NCBI GenBank assembly: GCA_002709385.1
Contig: PAQS01000041.1
Span: 1 to 40,661, forward strand
DNA: 40,661 nt
Reading direction: 5' to 3'
Origin: Waddliaceae bacterium
GTDB taxonomy: Bacteria > Chlamydiota > Chlamydiia > Chlamydiales > GCA-2709385
Positions 25,370 through 33,046 of the stretch are shown piece by piece. The stretch's first letter is position 1. Each line of letters begins with the position of its first letter. A program made the translations under genes and the position numbers. Below the pieces are notes generated by a model. It saw only the letters and a list, made by a program, of their open reading frames with translations, was not told the DNA's origin and searched no databases.

Positions 25370-25448
25370 AAGTATTTTAAGTTTCATATTTCAATATACC
25401 CCATACTATGTGCCTTTTGGCTTAGTCACTTTCTAGGAGATCTCAATT

Positions 25449-26066
25449 ATGAGCCGCCGCCTTGTATCTTCATTTCTGTGCTTATCGTTTGCTAGTCTTT
25501 GTTCTGCATGCTCTTCCTCTACACCATCAGAGCCTGCTTTTGTTATAGCACCTGTTGAACCTGTACAAAAAACTTCTCGATATACTGCTGATGATCTTTG
25601 CTATCAAAGTGCTCTCGTAGCTAAACAGCTTATAGATCGTTGGGAAAATCAATTTGAGAAGCAAATTGATAAAAAAGAAAAACCTCGCCTCTTAATCAAT
25701 GACTTAGACAATCGAACAGATGTGCCTCTTAGTCATAAAGATGTAAGCAAATACCTTGATTTGATCGCTGCAAAAGATGGTCGCTTTACAGTTAAACTTG
25801 GGAATACTCAAGATGAACAAGAAAATGACATGATGATGGATCGCTATCTTTCAGATCCTCATTATAGCACTGATGCCACTCCTGATCATCCAAACGGAAA
25901 AGCTCCTCAGTTTCTGACAAAAATACGCTTAAGTAAAGCTGTAACTTCTGATCAAGTATATAACTATGAAGATTACCGACTAAGTATTTTACTTTATGAC
26001 ATCGAAACTCAAGAGCTTATTGACTCTGCTTGGGACGTATTAAGGAAGCAGGATAGATCGACATGA
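25449..26066 (+). CDS. LpoB-like lipoprotein, 205 aa
   Basis: The N-terminus MSRRLVSSFLCLSFASLCSAC is a lipoprotein signal with Cys21 as the probable lipidated residue. The mature domain reads KPRLLINDLDNRTDVPLSHKD, then LDLIAAKDGRFTV, then FLTKIRLSKA, YEDYRLSILLYDIETQELI and WDVLRKQ. That order (xNRTxxxI, a helix, GxFxV, a G/K-x-I strand, Y-x-L-x-L-x-D-x-E-T-x-x-x-x-W-x-x-x-x-x-K) is the pattern of LpoB, the outer-membrane activator of PBP1B, and of related CsgG-like lipoproteins. I call it LpoB-like only, because no penicillin-binding protein is in the window. TAGGAGATCTCAATTATG gives the ribosome site. The stop overlaps the ATG of the ankyrin gene in ATGA. Confidence 0.65.
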   Translation: MSRRLVSSFLCLSFASLCSACSSSTPSEPAFVIAPVEPVQKTSRYTADDLCYQSALVAKQLIDRWENQFEKQIDKKEKPRLLINDLDNRTDVPLSHKDVSKYLDLIAAKDGRFTVKLGNTQDEQENDMMMDRYLSDPHYSTDATPDHPNGKAPQFLTKIRLSKAVTSDQVYNYEDYRLSILLYDIETQELIDSAWDVLRKQDRST

Positions 26067-27016
26067 AAAACCTGCATAAAATCATTCTCAAAAGAGATAT
26101 AAATATTAACAACGAGCTTCGCCAGGCAATCAAAGAAGGTGCAAATCTCGATGAGCTAAAAGATGGCCTTAGTCCTATCATGCTCGCTGCCCAAATGGGG
26201 CACCTTGATACTGTCGATTTACTGGTTGAAGCTGGGGCTAATATTGACTTAAGCGATGAAGATGGACGTACAGCATTGCATTGGGCTTGTTGGGAAGGCC
26301 ACCAGCCTTTAGTCCAATATTTCATCGACCACGGTCAAGATATTAACCTTGCGGATGCAGAGGGTGTTACCCCTCTACATTGTGCAGCGTTTCAAGATTC
26401 TAGTGATCTTGCTCGTTTTCTCCTTGCTGCTGGTGCGAAAGTTAATAGTGCAGATATTGATGGATGGACTCCTCTATTTCATGCCACCCCAGAACTTAGT
26501 AAATTGTTTATCGATTCTGGTGCGACTCTTCAGTGTGCAAATAGTGATGGAAACACACCTCTTCACATGTCTGTAAGTCGTGGAGAACTTGACTTGAGTA
26601 ATATTTTTCTCGAAAACAACGCCGATCCTAATGCAGAAAACTGTATAGGATTAAGCCCTCTTCACGTAGCTGCATTCGAAGGGCATACAGATCTTATTCA
26701 TAGTCTTGTTGAACATGGCGCCAATGTTCACGCTCGCGATAAACTTCAAGCAACCCCCCTTCATCTCGCCGCTACAGAAGGGCAAAGCTCTACTGTTACA
26801 GCATTGCTTGAACTAGGAGCTGATCCAAACTCAGTTGGAGAACTAGGGTTTACACCCCTTCATTGGGCTGCCTTTGGAGGACATGAAGAAACAGTTCAGC
26901 AACTTCTAGAAAACAATGCTGACCGCTCCATTAAAGATAATGAAGGACGGACAGCTGAACTTATAGCTAGAGAAGAGGGATATGCTTCCGTTGCAGATCT
27001 TATTTATTCTTTTTAA
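26063..27016 (+). CDS. Ankyrin-repeat protein, 317 aa
   Basis: Almost the whole protein after residue ~30 is ankyrin repeats. I count eight to nine units of about 33 residues, each marked by G-x-(T/S)-(A/P)-L-H-x-A: GLSPIMLAA, GRTALHWAC, GVTPLHCAA, GWTPLFHAT, GNTPLHMSV, GLSPLHVAA, ATPLHLAA, GFTPLHWAA and a capping GRTAELIA. The fourth unit is shorter. There is no signal peptide, membrane segment or second domain. Ankyrin proteins bind other proteins and are common among amoeba-associated bacteria, where some are secreted effectors; nothing in the sequence proves export. The ATG overlaps the stop of the LpoB-like gene, so the two are coupled, which is an odd pairing of a lipoprotein with an ankyrin protein. 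Confidence 0.9.
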   Translation: MKNLHKIILKRDININNELRQAIKEGANLDELKDGLSPIMLAAQMGHLDTVDLLVEAGANIDLSDEDGRTALHWACWEGHQPLVQYFIDHGQDINLADAEGVTPLHCAAFQDSSDLARFLLAAGAKVNSADIDGWTPLFHATPELSKLFIDSGATLQCANSDGNTPLHMSVSRGELDLSNIFLENNADPNAENCIGLSPLHVAAFEGHTDLIHSLVEHGANVHARDKLQATPLHLAATEGQSSTVTALLELGADPNSVGELGFTPLHWAAFGGHEETVQQLLENNADRSIKDNEGRTAELIAREEGYASVADLIYSF

Positions 27017-27029
27017 ATTGTGATGCTTT

Positions 27030-28514
27030 ATGGATTGGATATTATTAGATGGAACAGATTATGTGCTCACACAGCAACTATTTCTGCGTTCAATGGGGTT
27101 CATTTATCTTATCGCCTTCGCATCTTTATACATCCAAGTTCTTGCTTTATACGGATCGCAAGGAATCAACTCCATTGCTCAACTTTTAGAACTTATCCGT
27201 AAAAAACGCGGAAAAACTGCATTCCCTGAAGTTTTAAGCATTTTTTGGTGGAGCGCATCAGATAGAACATTAAAGATTACTGCAGGGGTAGGAATTCTAT
27301 GTTCAGCTCTACTTATCTTAGGGATTTTCCCTACATGTATGCTTGCAATACTTTGGTTTTCTTATATTTCTTACCTATCTGTAGGATCTCCTTTTCTTAA
27401 TTTTCAGTGGGATATTTTACTTTTAGAAGTGGGAGCTATTTCTTTCTTTTTTTCCCTTCAAACTCCTCCATCAATCCCTCTTTTAATCGTATTTTGGTTT
27501 CTTCTCTTCCGTTTCATGTTTAGCTCAGGATCTGTCAAACTTCTTAGTGGCTGTCCTAAATGGAAATCTGGAACAGCTATGCATGTACACTACCTTACTC
27601 AGCCACTACCTAATCGATTAGCCTGGTATGCCGACAAGCAAGCAGATTGGATGCTTCGAGCTTCTCAATGGACCATGTTTTTTATTGAACTTGTTGTACC
27701 TTTCTTTATCTTCTCTCCTGAACCAATACGCTTTATTGTGTTCATTTTGTTTTCGTCTCTCCAATGCATGATTTTACTTACAGGAAACTACGCGTATTTT
27801 AACTTTCTTAGCATTGTTCTTGGTTTAGTTTTACTTCCTGACCACTATTACGCTTCACTGTTTGGTGATATGACACCTATTGCTACAACAGATGCTTCAA
27901 TATGGACAGAAATCCCTCTTGCACTCATCGCTTTCACTTACCTATTTCTCAATATCATTCAACAAATCTCCTTATTTAAACCTCATTTCTGGAAGCCACC
28001 AGCTTGGGATTGGGTCAGTCGTTTTGTACTATGCAACCGTTACGGTTTATTTGCTCGTATGACAACAGAGCGCAATGAAATCATCATAGAAGGGAGTAAT
28101 GACCAAGAAAAGTGGGAGGCATATGAGTTTAAATGGAAACCTGGTTCACCATTTCGTGCGCCTTTACAAGTAGCACCGCACCAACCTCGCCTTGATTGGC
28201 AGCTATGGTTTGCTTCTCTTGGAACTTACCAGCAAAACCCTTGGTTTGGGAATATGATGGTGCGCATCTTGCAAAACTCATCTCCTGTTCTCTCTTTATT
28301 CCAACACAACCCTTTTCCTGAAAATCCTCCTAAATTTCTTCGCGCTAAACTCTATAGCTATCGATTTAGTACGTTCAAAGAAAGAAGGGAAAGTGGTGTT
28401 TGGTGGGTCAGAGAATATATTGGAGCCTACTCCCCCACCTTATCTCTTTCAGAACCTACTAAAGAAGAGAAAAGCTCCGAATCTAATTCAGGAGGAAAAT
28501 ATTTCTTTAATTAG
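27030..28514 (+). CDS. Lipase maturation factor (LMF1) family membrane protein, 494 aa
   Basis: LMF1 in animals is an endoplasmic-reticulum membrane protein needed for folding of dimeric lipases; bacterial members are of unknown role. The N-terminal part contains several membrane segments (for example residues 20-45, 90-115, 125-155, 205-250 and 285-305) with the family start YVLTQQLFLRSMGFIYLIAF. The conserved loop FSSGSVKLLSGCPKWKSGTA is followed by HYLTQPLPNRLAWYADK. The C-terminal domain has WEAYEFKWKPGSP, then PRLDWQLWFASLGTY, PFPENPPKFLRAKLYSY and a final GVWWVREYIGAYSPTLSL. All are typical. The gene begins 13 bases after the ankyrin gene. The last ~25 residues are polar and Ser/Glu-rich. 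Confidence 0.88.
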   Translation: MDWILLDGTDYVLTQQLFLRSMGFIYLIAFASLYIQVLALYGSQGINSIAQLLELIRKKRGKTAFPEVLSIFWWSASDRTLKITAGVGILCSALLILGIFPTCMLAILWFSYISYLSVGSPFLNFQWDILLLEVGAISFFFSLQTPPSIPLLIVFWFLLFRFMFSSGSVKLLSGCPKWKSGTAMHVHYLTQPLPNRLAWYADKQADWMLRASQWTMFFIELVVPFFIFSPEPIRFIVFILFSSLQCMILLTGNYAYFNFLSIVLGLVLLPDHYYASLFGDMTPIATTDASIWTEIPLALIAFTYLFLNIIQQISLFKPHFWKPPAWDWVSRFVLCNRYGLFARMTTERNEIIIEGSNDQEKWEAYEFKWKPGSPFRAPLQVAPHQPRLDWQLWFASLGTYQQNPWFGNMMVRILQNSSPVLSLFQHNPFPENPPKFLRAKLYSYRFSTFKERRESGVWWVREYIGAYSPTLSLSEPTKEEKSSESNSGGKYFFN

Positions 28515-28636
28515 AAACACTCCTTAAGGTCTTCTACGTTGATATATAAGTTAAAGTTAGACAAAGGAGAACTAAGAATAAGCCTTCTTATCATATTTCT
28601 AGACTTTTTTAAGAAGAGATGGAAAGATCTTTCCAT

Positions 28637-29191
28637 ATGCCATTAAATAAATTTTACATCGGACCTTGTATGTATCCATCTTTCTTTTCACGTTTACTTA
28701 TGGGAACGACTTGTTTAGCTCTTCCACTTTTAACAAGCGCTTGTATTTCAGAAGGTCATTCTCCACCTATTACCCAATCTGAAATTCGCGATATTCAAAC
28801 ACATCATTTTGCTACAACTGATACAAAAGCTGTCATGAAGGCAATGCTAAATGTTCTTCAAGATGAAGGTTACAATATCAATAACGCAAACTTAGAGTTA
28901 GGACTTATCTCTGCTTCTAAATCAGAAGATTTAGAAACTCCTACTGGAAAGTTTTTACACGCATTACTTGCCGATCCAAATCATCGTTTTCTTAAACTTG
29001 AGGATATCAATGTATCAGCAAATATCAGCTCTCATGGAAACCAAACAAAGGTACGTGTAAGTTTTCAAACAGCGACAAAAGACAATGTTGGTGGCACAGT
29101 GGCAACAAGGCAAGTTCTCCAACGGGGAATTTACCAAAATTTTTATAACAAAGTAAGTAAAAGTATCTTCTTTGAGGAGTCTGAGATATGA
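28637..29191 (+). CDS. Lipoprotein of unknown function, coupled to the BamE-like gene
   Basis: Family not named. The hydrophobic segment LLMGTTCLALPLLTSAC ends in a likely lipidated Cys. The mature part has alternating helices and strands: DTKAVMKAMLNVLQDEGYNI, then NLELGLISASKSED, INVSANISSHGNQTKVRVSF and a final YQNFYNKVSKSIF. That looks like one compact alpha/beta domain. Several in-frame starts exist: ATG at 28619, 28637 and 28670. I choose 28637 because GGAAAG lies ten bases before it; the one at 28670 would give a more usual signal length. The stop overlaps the next ATG in ATGA, so the two lipoproteins are made together, perhaps as partners. Confidence 0.55.
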   Translation: MPLNKFYIGPCMYPSFFSRLLMGTTCLALPLLTSACISEGHSPPITQSEIRDIQTHHFATTDTKAVMKAMLNVLQDEGYNINNANLELGLISASKSEDLETPTGKFLHALLADPNHRFLKLEDINVSANISSHGNQTKVRVSFQTATKDNVGGTVATRQVLQRGIYQNFYNKVSKSIFFEESEI

Positions 29192-29586
29192 AATATTCAA
29201 CACTTATTTTTAGCTGTTTTTTAGTTGCTTTCTGTACAGCATGTGCCACACATTCACATCATAATGATGTTCCTTCACAAAACCTTACCCTAGGTAAGGC
29301 TCAAAGAGAGCTTCGCAAAGGAATGGACCAAGCTTCAGTAGCAAACGCTATGGGTTCACCTAATATCGTAACGAATGACAAGCAAGGCAATGAAACTTGG
29401 ATTTACGATAAAATTGCTAGCGAAGTGAGTTACTCGCAGTCCGCAGGAGGAGTCTGGCTCGTTCTTGCTGGTGTTACTACAGAAAAAAGTTACTCAAAGA
29501 AAAGCGAACGCACTTTAACTGTACTTGTAAAGTTTAATGAAAACGCTTTAGTTGAATCAGTAAACTATCATTCAAGTTCTTTTTAA
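29188..29586 (+). CDS. BamE/SmpA-like small lipoprotein, 132 aa
   Basis: The signal MKYSTLIFSCFLVAFCTAC ends in a probable lipidated Cys19. The domain carries the SmpA/OmlA (BamE) pattern: LRKGMDQASVANAMGSPNIVTNDKQ, then ETWIYDKIASEV, and late strands TLTVLVKFNENALVESVNY. BamE is a small accessory lipoprotein of the BAM complex that assembles outer-membrane proteins, but the same fold occurs in other lipoproteins, so the exact role is open. A Gly/Ser-rich insert (SYSQSAGGVWLVLAGV) between strands is not typical of E. coli BamE. GAGGAG eight bases before the ATG, inside the preceding gene, is a strong ribosome site. Confidence 0.7.
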   Translation: MKYSTLIFSCFLVAFCTACATHSHHNDVPSQNLTLGKAQRELRKGMDQASVANAMGSPNIVTNDKQGNETWIYDKIASEVSYSQSAGGVWLVLAGVTTEKSYSKKSERTLTVLVKFNENALVESVNYHSSSF

Positions 29587-29596
29587 TCTTTTCTTA

Positions 29597-29631
29597 TCTA
29601 GCAAATTTCTTGACTCTCGAAATTTGCTAGA
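29597..29631 (+). terminator. Perfect 13-bp hairpin after the BamE-like gene
   Basis: TCTAGCAAATTTC (29597-29609) is the exact reverse complement of GAAATTTGCTAGA (29619-29631), with a 9-base loop. It lies 10 bases after the stop codon. The following bases CTATTCTTATTCCC are T-rich but not a clean run. The likely job is to end the lipoprotein transcript before sfsA. Confidence 0.7.
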
Positions 29632-29675
29632 CTATTCTTATTCCCTACAATATTAAAATCTTAAGAATTAAATCT

Positions 29676-30380
29676 ATGAAGTACAGTAGTCCTCTCATTT
29701 CTGGAACATTCATCAAACGTTATAAAAGATTTTTTGCTGATATCCAATTAGAAAGCGGAGAAATCGTCACAGCTCACTGCGCGAACTCTGGGCGTATGAC
29801 TTCTTGTATTCATGAGGGATGGCCTGTTTTAATTAGCTATGATCCCAACCCTAAACGTAAACTTTCTTATAACTTAGAACTCATTCATAATGGTTCTTGT
29901 TGGATTTGTGTGCATACACACCGTGCAAATAAGATTGTAGCTGAAGCTTTAGAAAACAAACAAATTTCTTCACTAGAACCCTCAATCGAAATTCGCCCTG
30001 AAGTTCGTGTTGGTGATAGTCGTCTTGATTTTCAAGTTACTCAAGCTGACGGTTCTCTTTGTTTTGTCGAAGTAAAATCTGTTACTTTTTTAAGTGAAGA
30101 AGCTTGCTATCGTTTCCCTGACGCTGTTAGTACACGAGCACAAAAACATTTAGAAAGTTTAATGAAACTAGTTGATGAAGGTTATCGGGCTGTAATTTTT
30201 TTCTTGATACAGCGGAGTGATGGAGAGATACTGGCCCCTGCTGATCATGTGGACCCTAAATACGGTTCTTTATTAAGGCAAGCAGTCCAACATGGAGTTG
30301 AAGTACTTGCCTACGAAACAAATATTGATGAAAGCTCTATTGAACTTGGAAGAGAAGTCTCTATCTGCCTAGATCTTTAG
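29676..30380 (+). CDS. sfsA: SfsA family protein
   Basis: SfsA was named sugar fermentation stimulation protein; the family is a nuclease-like, possibly DNA-binding protein whose true role is unsettled. The 234-residue length is normal. Motifs are clear: ISGTFIKRYKRFFADI at the start, THCANSGRM-type text (VTAHCANSGRMTSC), then NRKLSYxLE-type KRKLSYNLELI, the stretch VHTHRANKIVAEAL, and the catalytic-like DFQV...CFVEVKSVT...FPDAVSTRAQKHL block (D-x-x-(V/E)...ExK) of the restriction-endonuclease fold. The ATG at 29676 has no strong ribosome site. The gene appears to stand alone between two hairpins. Confidence 0.93.
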   Translation: MKYSSPLISGTFIKRYKRFFADIQLESGEIVTAHCANSGRMTSCIHEGWPVLISYDPNPKRKLSYNLELIHNGSCWICVHTHRANKIVAEALENKQISSLEPSIEIRPEVRVGDSRLDFQVTQADGSLCFVEVKSVTFLSEEACYRFPDAVSTRAQKHLESLMKLVDEGYRAVIFFLIQRSDGEILAPADHVDPKYGSLLRQAVQHGVEVLAYETNIDESSIELGREVSICLDL

Positions 30381-30382
30381 TT

Positions 30383-30433
30383 CGATATGTCACATATCAA
30401 AACTTATCCCTCCCCCAATCGAGGTGATAAGTT
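30383..30433. terminator. Two hairpins between convergent sfsA and CoA-transferase
   Basis: The first is a small perfect palindrome, GATATG-TCA-CATATC (30383-30397), directly after the sfsA stop. The second, larger one pairs AACTTATC-CCTC (30401-30412) with GAGG-T-GATAAGTT (30421-30433), with one bulged base and an 8-base loop. The two genes face each other here, so a bidirectional terminator is the simplest reading, although T runs are short on both strands. Confidence 0.55.
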
Positions 30434-30443
30434 CATACACAAA

Positions 30444-31118
30444 CTAAACTAAATGATGTTCTCCAAACTGAATTTCCGGAACATGATCTGGTATCTGTAA
30501 TTTAGCCTCTGTTTTTTCTATAATTTCTTCCACAGAAACCCCTGGAGCTCTTTCTTTAAGAACAAGCCCTGAATCTGTTACATCAATAACAGCCAAATCA
30601 GAAACAATTCGATTCACAACTTTAATCCCAGTAAGTGGCAAAGTACACTTGCGAAGAATTTTACTTTCTCCTTGTTTAGAGCAATGCTGCATAGCAACCA
30701 CAATACGCTTTGTACCAGCCACGAGATCCATAGCCCCGCCCATTCCTTTCACCATTTTCCCAGGAATCATCCAGTTTGCAAGATCACCGTTTTCATCTAC
30801 TTCCATAGCTCCTAGGACAGCTAGATCAATATGACCTCCGCGAATCAAAGCAAAAGACTCCGCACTATCAAAATAAGCTGCTCCTGGAATTGCTGTAATC
30901 GTTTCCTTTCCTGCATTCACTAAATCTGGGTCTTCTTTTCCCGATTCAGGATAAGGCCCCATACCAAGAAGCCCATTTTCAGTTTGTAGAATGACTGTAA
31001 TATCAGAAGGAATGTAGTTTGCTACTAAAGTAGGGATACCGATTCCCAAATTTACATAAAAGCCATCTTCTAGCTCTTGCGCAATGCGCATTGCTATTTC
31101 TTCTCGATTCAATGCCAT
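30444..31118 (-). CDS. 3-oxoacid CoA-transferase family, subunit B
   Basis: The beta subunit of a two-component CoA-transferase (AtoA/ScoB/PcaJ group) carries the catalytic glutamate that forms the acyl-glutamyl anhydride. Here it is Glu47 in [16 protein letters not shown], the standard (S/T)ENG motif. Other signatures are [14 protein letters not shown] near the start, [26 protein letters not shown], and GMGGAMDLV. The 224-residue length is typical. The substrate pair (succinyl-CoA/acetoacetate, 3-oxoadipate or butyrate) cannot be read from sequence by eye; the wording is closest to the succinyl-CoA:3-ketoacid group. The gene follows subunit A by nine bases, and its ribosome site (AGGGGG) overlaps the subunit A stop. 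Confidence 0.9.
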   Translation of the reverse strand: MALNREEIAMRIAQELEDGFYVNLGIGIPTLVANYIPSDITVILQTENGLLGMGPYPESGKEDPDLVNAGKETITAIPGAAYFDSAESFALIRGGHIDLAVLGAMEVDENGDLANWMIPGKMVKGMGGAMDLVAGTKRIVVAMQHCSKQGESKILRKCTLPLTGIKVVNRIVSDLAVIDVTDSGLVLKERAPGVSVEEIIEKTEAKLQIPDHVPEIQFGEHHLV

Positions 31119-31127
31119 TTGAGCCCC

Positions 31128-31826
31128 CTATTGCGCGCTACGAACCATTAGCCGTTCGATTCGTTTCTCGTAATTTGTTCCTTGAAAAATGCGATCTACA
31201 TAGATCCCAGAAAGATGCACTTCATCTGGATCAAAAGTACCAGCTGGAACAAGCTCTTCTACTTCAACAATCGTTACTTTTGCTGCAGTAGCACAAAGAG
31301 GGTTGAAGTTACGCGCCGTCTTACGGAAGATGAGATTACCAAAAACATCTCCTTTCCAAGCTTTTACAATAGCGAAATCAGCCTGAAGACCACGTTCCAT
31401 TAAGTAAGAACGCCCATCAAATTCACGCAGTTCTTTACCTTCCGCGATAGGTGTTCCTACACCAGAGGCTGTAAAAAAAGCAGGAATCCCTGCACCACCG
31501 GCACGAAGACGCTCTGCAAGAGTCCCTTGTGGAACTAATTCAATTTCTAGCTCTCCTGATAGCACGAGTGATTCAAATAATTTATTCTCACCCACATAAC
31601 TGGAAATCATTTTTTTTACTTGTTTTTTCTCAAGCATCAAGCCAATGCCGAAACCATCAACACCAGCATTATTGGAAATACAAGTTAAATCTGAAATCTC
31701 TCTTTCTGTAATTGCTTGAATACAGTTTTCTGGAATACCGCAGAGTCCAAAGCCCCCCAAGGCAAGCGTAGCACCACTAGGAATATCACAAACTGCATCG
31801 TCAGCAGACTTCACTGTCTTATCCAC
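31128..31826 (-). CDS. 3-oxoacid CoA-transferase family, subunit A
   Basis: The alpha subunit (AtoD/ScoA/PcaI group) binds CoA and pairs with the beta subunit encoded next. Motifs: [20 protein letters not shown], then [40 protein letters not shown] (a family signature), and [28 protein letters not shown]. The frame opens at a TTG (31838), but GGAGG lies five bases before the in-frame GTG at 31826, so translation most likely starts there and gives 232 residues. The pair would let the cell activate or use ketoacids, either its own or host-derived. The foldback element at 31911 lies in the upstream region of this gene, between it and thiM. Confidence 0.9.
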   Translation of the reverse strand: MDKTVKSADDAVCDIPSGATLALGGFGLCGIPENCIQAITEREISDLTCISNNAGVDGFGIGLMLEKKQVKKMISSYVGENKLFESLVLSGELEIELVPQGTLAERLRAGGAGIPAFFTASGVGTPIAEGKELREFDGRSYLMERGLQADFAIVKAWKGDVFGNLIFRKTARNFNPLCATAAKVTIVEVEELVPAGTFDPDEVHLSGIYVDRIFQGTNYEKRIERLMVRSAQ

Positions 31827-31910
31827 AAAGACCTCCAAAACTCCACTAAAAACCCCTTCAGGCTAGCGAGTTTTTTCTTTGAAAACAAGAAAATCCTTTA
31901 AGTCTAGATA

Positions 31911-32039
31911 ATGACCTAATCCACGCTTTCAATTCCTTAGATGAGGGTGAAATTTAGGGTATTTTACTGAGCTCATGTTTTTACATGGACAAAGGAAAAT
32001 ATCCTAAAAGTCTGCTGGAAGCGCGAACTAGGTAGTCAT
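31911..32039. mobile_element. Foldback (MITE-like) element, copy A
   Basis: The left end, ATGACCTAATCCACGCTTTC, is a diverged inverted copy of the right end, 32015-32039 (CTGGAAGCGCGAACTAGGTAG...). The inside shares GAAATTTAGGGT and CTGAGCTCATG with copy C at 39906. Compared with copy C, the right arm lacks a segment of about a dozen bases. No coding frame is present. It fills most of the 207-base gap between the CoA-transferase and thiM genes. No clear target duplication is visible. Confidence 0.7.
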
Positions 32040-32045
32040 GGGAAA

Positions 32046-32882
32046 TTAGCGATAGCTTGGTGGAGATTCTACTTTGAGATCTTTTTCTAAACCTGTCCGA
32101 TTAAGATTACTGAGGGCATCTAAAAACCCTAATTGAAAAGTACCTAAACCACGAACACGAGTACCTATACGCTCACTTACAAGACCAACACAAGCCATAG
32201 CATGAAGTGCTGCTTCTTCTAAATTGGGATTCACGGCTGCAAATGCAGCAATAATAGATGAACAAGCGCTTCCCATCCCAATGACATTGCGCATAAGCGA
32301 ACAACCATTGTAAACATAACGTTGATCCATTTCAGGACCTACAATAATATCTACATTCCCACTAACCACAACAGTGTGCCCATATTTTTCTGCTAAATCA
32401 TAAGCTGCACCCATAGCTTCTGAACTCTTCACAAATTGGGATTCATGGTTGTCTGTAAATATATAGCCATTCAACAACATCAATTCTGCAGCATTTGCTC
32501 GTAAAACTTGCTGTCCCCCTTCTTGCAATAATTCTTGCGCTACTTGCATACGTAAACTGGAAAGGCGAATACCAGACGGATCAAGAACTAAGGGCTTACC
32601 GGAAGAAATAGCATAGTCTCTTACCTGCATCAAAGCTTCTTTTCCTATCTGTGCGGAAGATCCAAGATCAATCACAATACTGTCAGAATTTTCTAGAAGA
32701 TCTCTGCGCTCTTCTTCACCCACTGTATAAATCGGACAACAGCCAAGAGCGGCTAAACACTGAGCAACCCAAACGGTAGCTAAAGGGTGACTATGAATAT
32801 GTACGCGGACACGCTGACTACGAATTTTTTTGATATCGCGCCACAAAGCCCCTGCTAATTCTGCAGATTTATGCACAGCCAT
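32046..32882 (-). CDS. thiM: Hydroxyethylthiazole kinase (ThiM) family
   Basis: ThiM phosphorylates 4-methyl-5-(2-hydroxyethyl)thiazole, a thiamine salvage step. The 278-residue protein has the ribokinase-like layout of the family: VRVHIHSHPLATVWVAQCLAALGCCPIY (family form N-x-V..AN-x-LLA-x-G-x-x-P), DSIVIDLGS, GKPLVLDPSGIRLSSLR, VLRANAAELMLL (family RGNxSE), VVVSGNVDII and GMGSACSSIIAAFAA (the Gly-Cys anion-hole region). It ends GTRVRGLGTFQLGFLDAL. Some family residues differ: DPSG for DPVG and RANAAE for RGNxSE, so substrate specificity might have shifted. AAGGAG precedes the ATG at 32882. The leader resembles a TPP riboswitch, which supports the thiamine role. No other thi gene is in the window. 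Confidence 0.8.
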   Translation of the reverse strand: MAVHKSAELAGALWRDIKKIRSQRVRVHIHSHPLATVWVAQCLAALGCCPIYTVGEEERRDLLENSDSIVIDLGSSAQIGKEALMQVRDYAISSGKPLVLDPSGIRLSSLRMQVAQELLQEGGQQVLRANAAELMLLNGYIFTDNHESQFVKSSEAMGAAYDLAEKYGHTVVVSGNVDIIVGPEMDQRYVYNGCSLMRNVIGMGSACSSIIAAFAAVNPNLEEAALHAMACVGLVSERIGTRVRGLGTFQLGFLDALSNLNRTGLEKDLKVESPPSYR

Positions 32883-32957
32883 AGAGCCACTCCTTTCTGA
32901 TAAAAATTCTCAATAGAAACAAAAAGCAATTGAACACTAAAAGAATGATAAAATAGA

Positions 32958-33046
32958 CTAAGGTTCACAACGTCCTCCGCTGGTACTAGCGAGGTCACAT
33001 CACAGGAGAAAGAAACGGTTTTCTCACAGATCGCAATGAACCACGA
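32958..33046 (-). promoter_or_regulatory. TPP-riboswitch-like leader of thiM
   Basis: Read on the minus strand, a closing stem GGTTCA (33042-33037) / TGAACC (32967-32962) encloses CTGTGAGAAAACC, then CTCCTGTGATGTGACC, then CTAGTACCAGCGGAGGACG. These recall, in the right order, the TPP aptamer words CTGAGA...ACCC, ACCTGATC and TAATACCAGCG-AGGGA. The last block is the best match. Two words carry an extra TG, and the GGGG-ACCC helix is weak, so this is a diverged or questionable example. It ends about 80 bases before the thiM start. The stretch between holds T runs, but I see no clear terminator stem; control could be at translation. Confidence 0.4.

Larger units (their letters stand above)
25020..25448. 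other. Structured intergenic region, 429 bp without a gene
   Basis: No open frame of note. The region holds two diverged copies of a ~47-base hairpin repeat (25033-25080 and 25271-25320) and a 9-base inverted pair, CGCCGCGTT near 25115 and AACGCGGCG near 25209. A further structured stretch covers 25325-25369, where ATAGCT/AGCTAT enclose CCTTG-CAAAA-CAAGG. The promoter of the LpoB-like gene must lie near the right end. TAGGAGAT just before 25449 supplies the ribosome site. The region could encode a small RNA, hold the remains of a decayed gene, or both. Confidence 0.45.

Noticed and set aside
25020-25448. tRNA or CRISPR in the structured gap
   Set aside because: No cloverleaf, no T-loop GTTC word in the right place, and only two diverged repeats without regular spacers.
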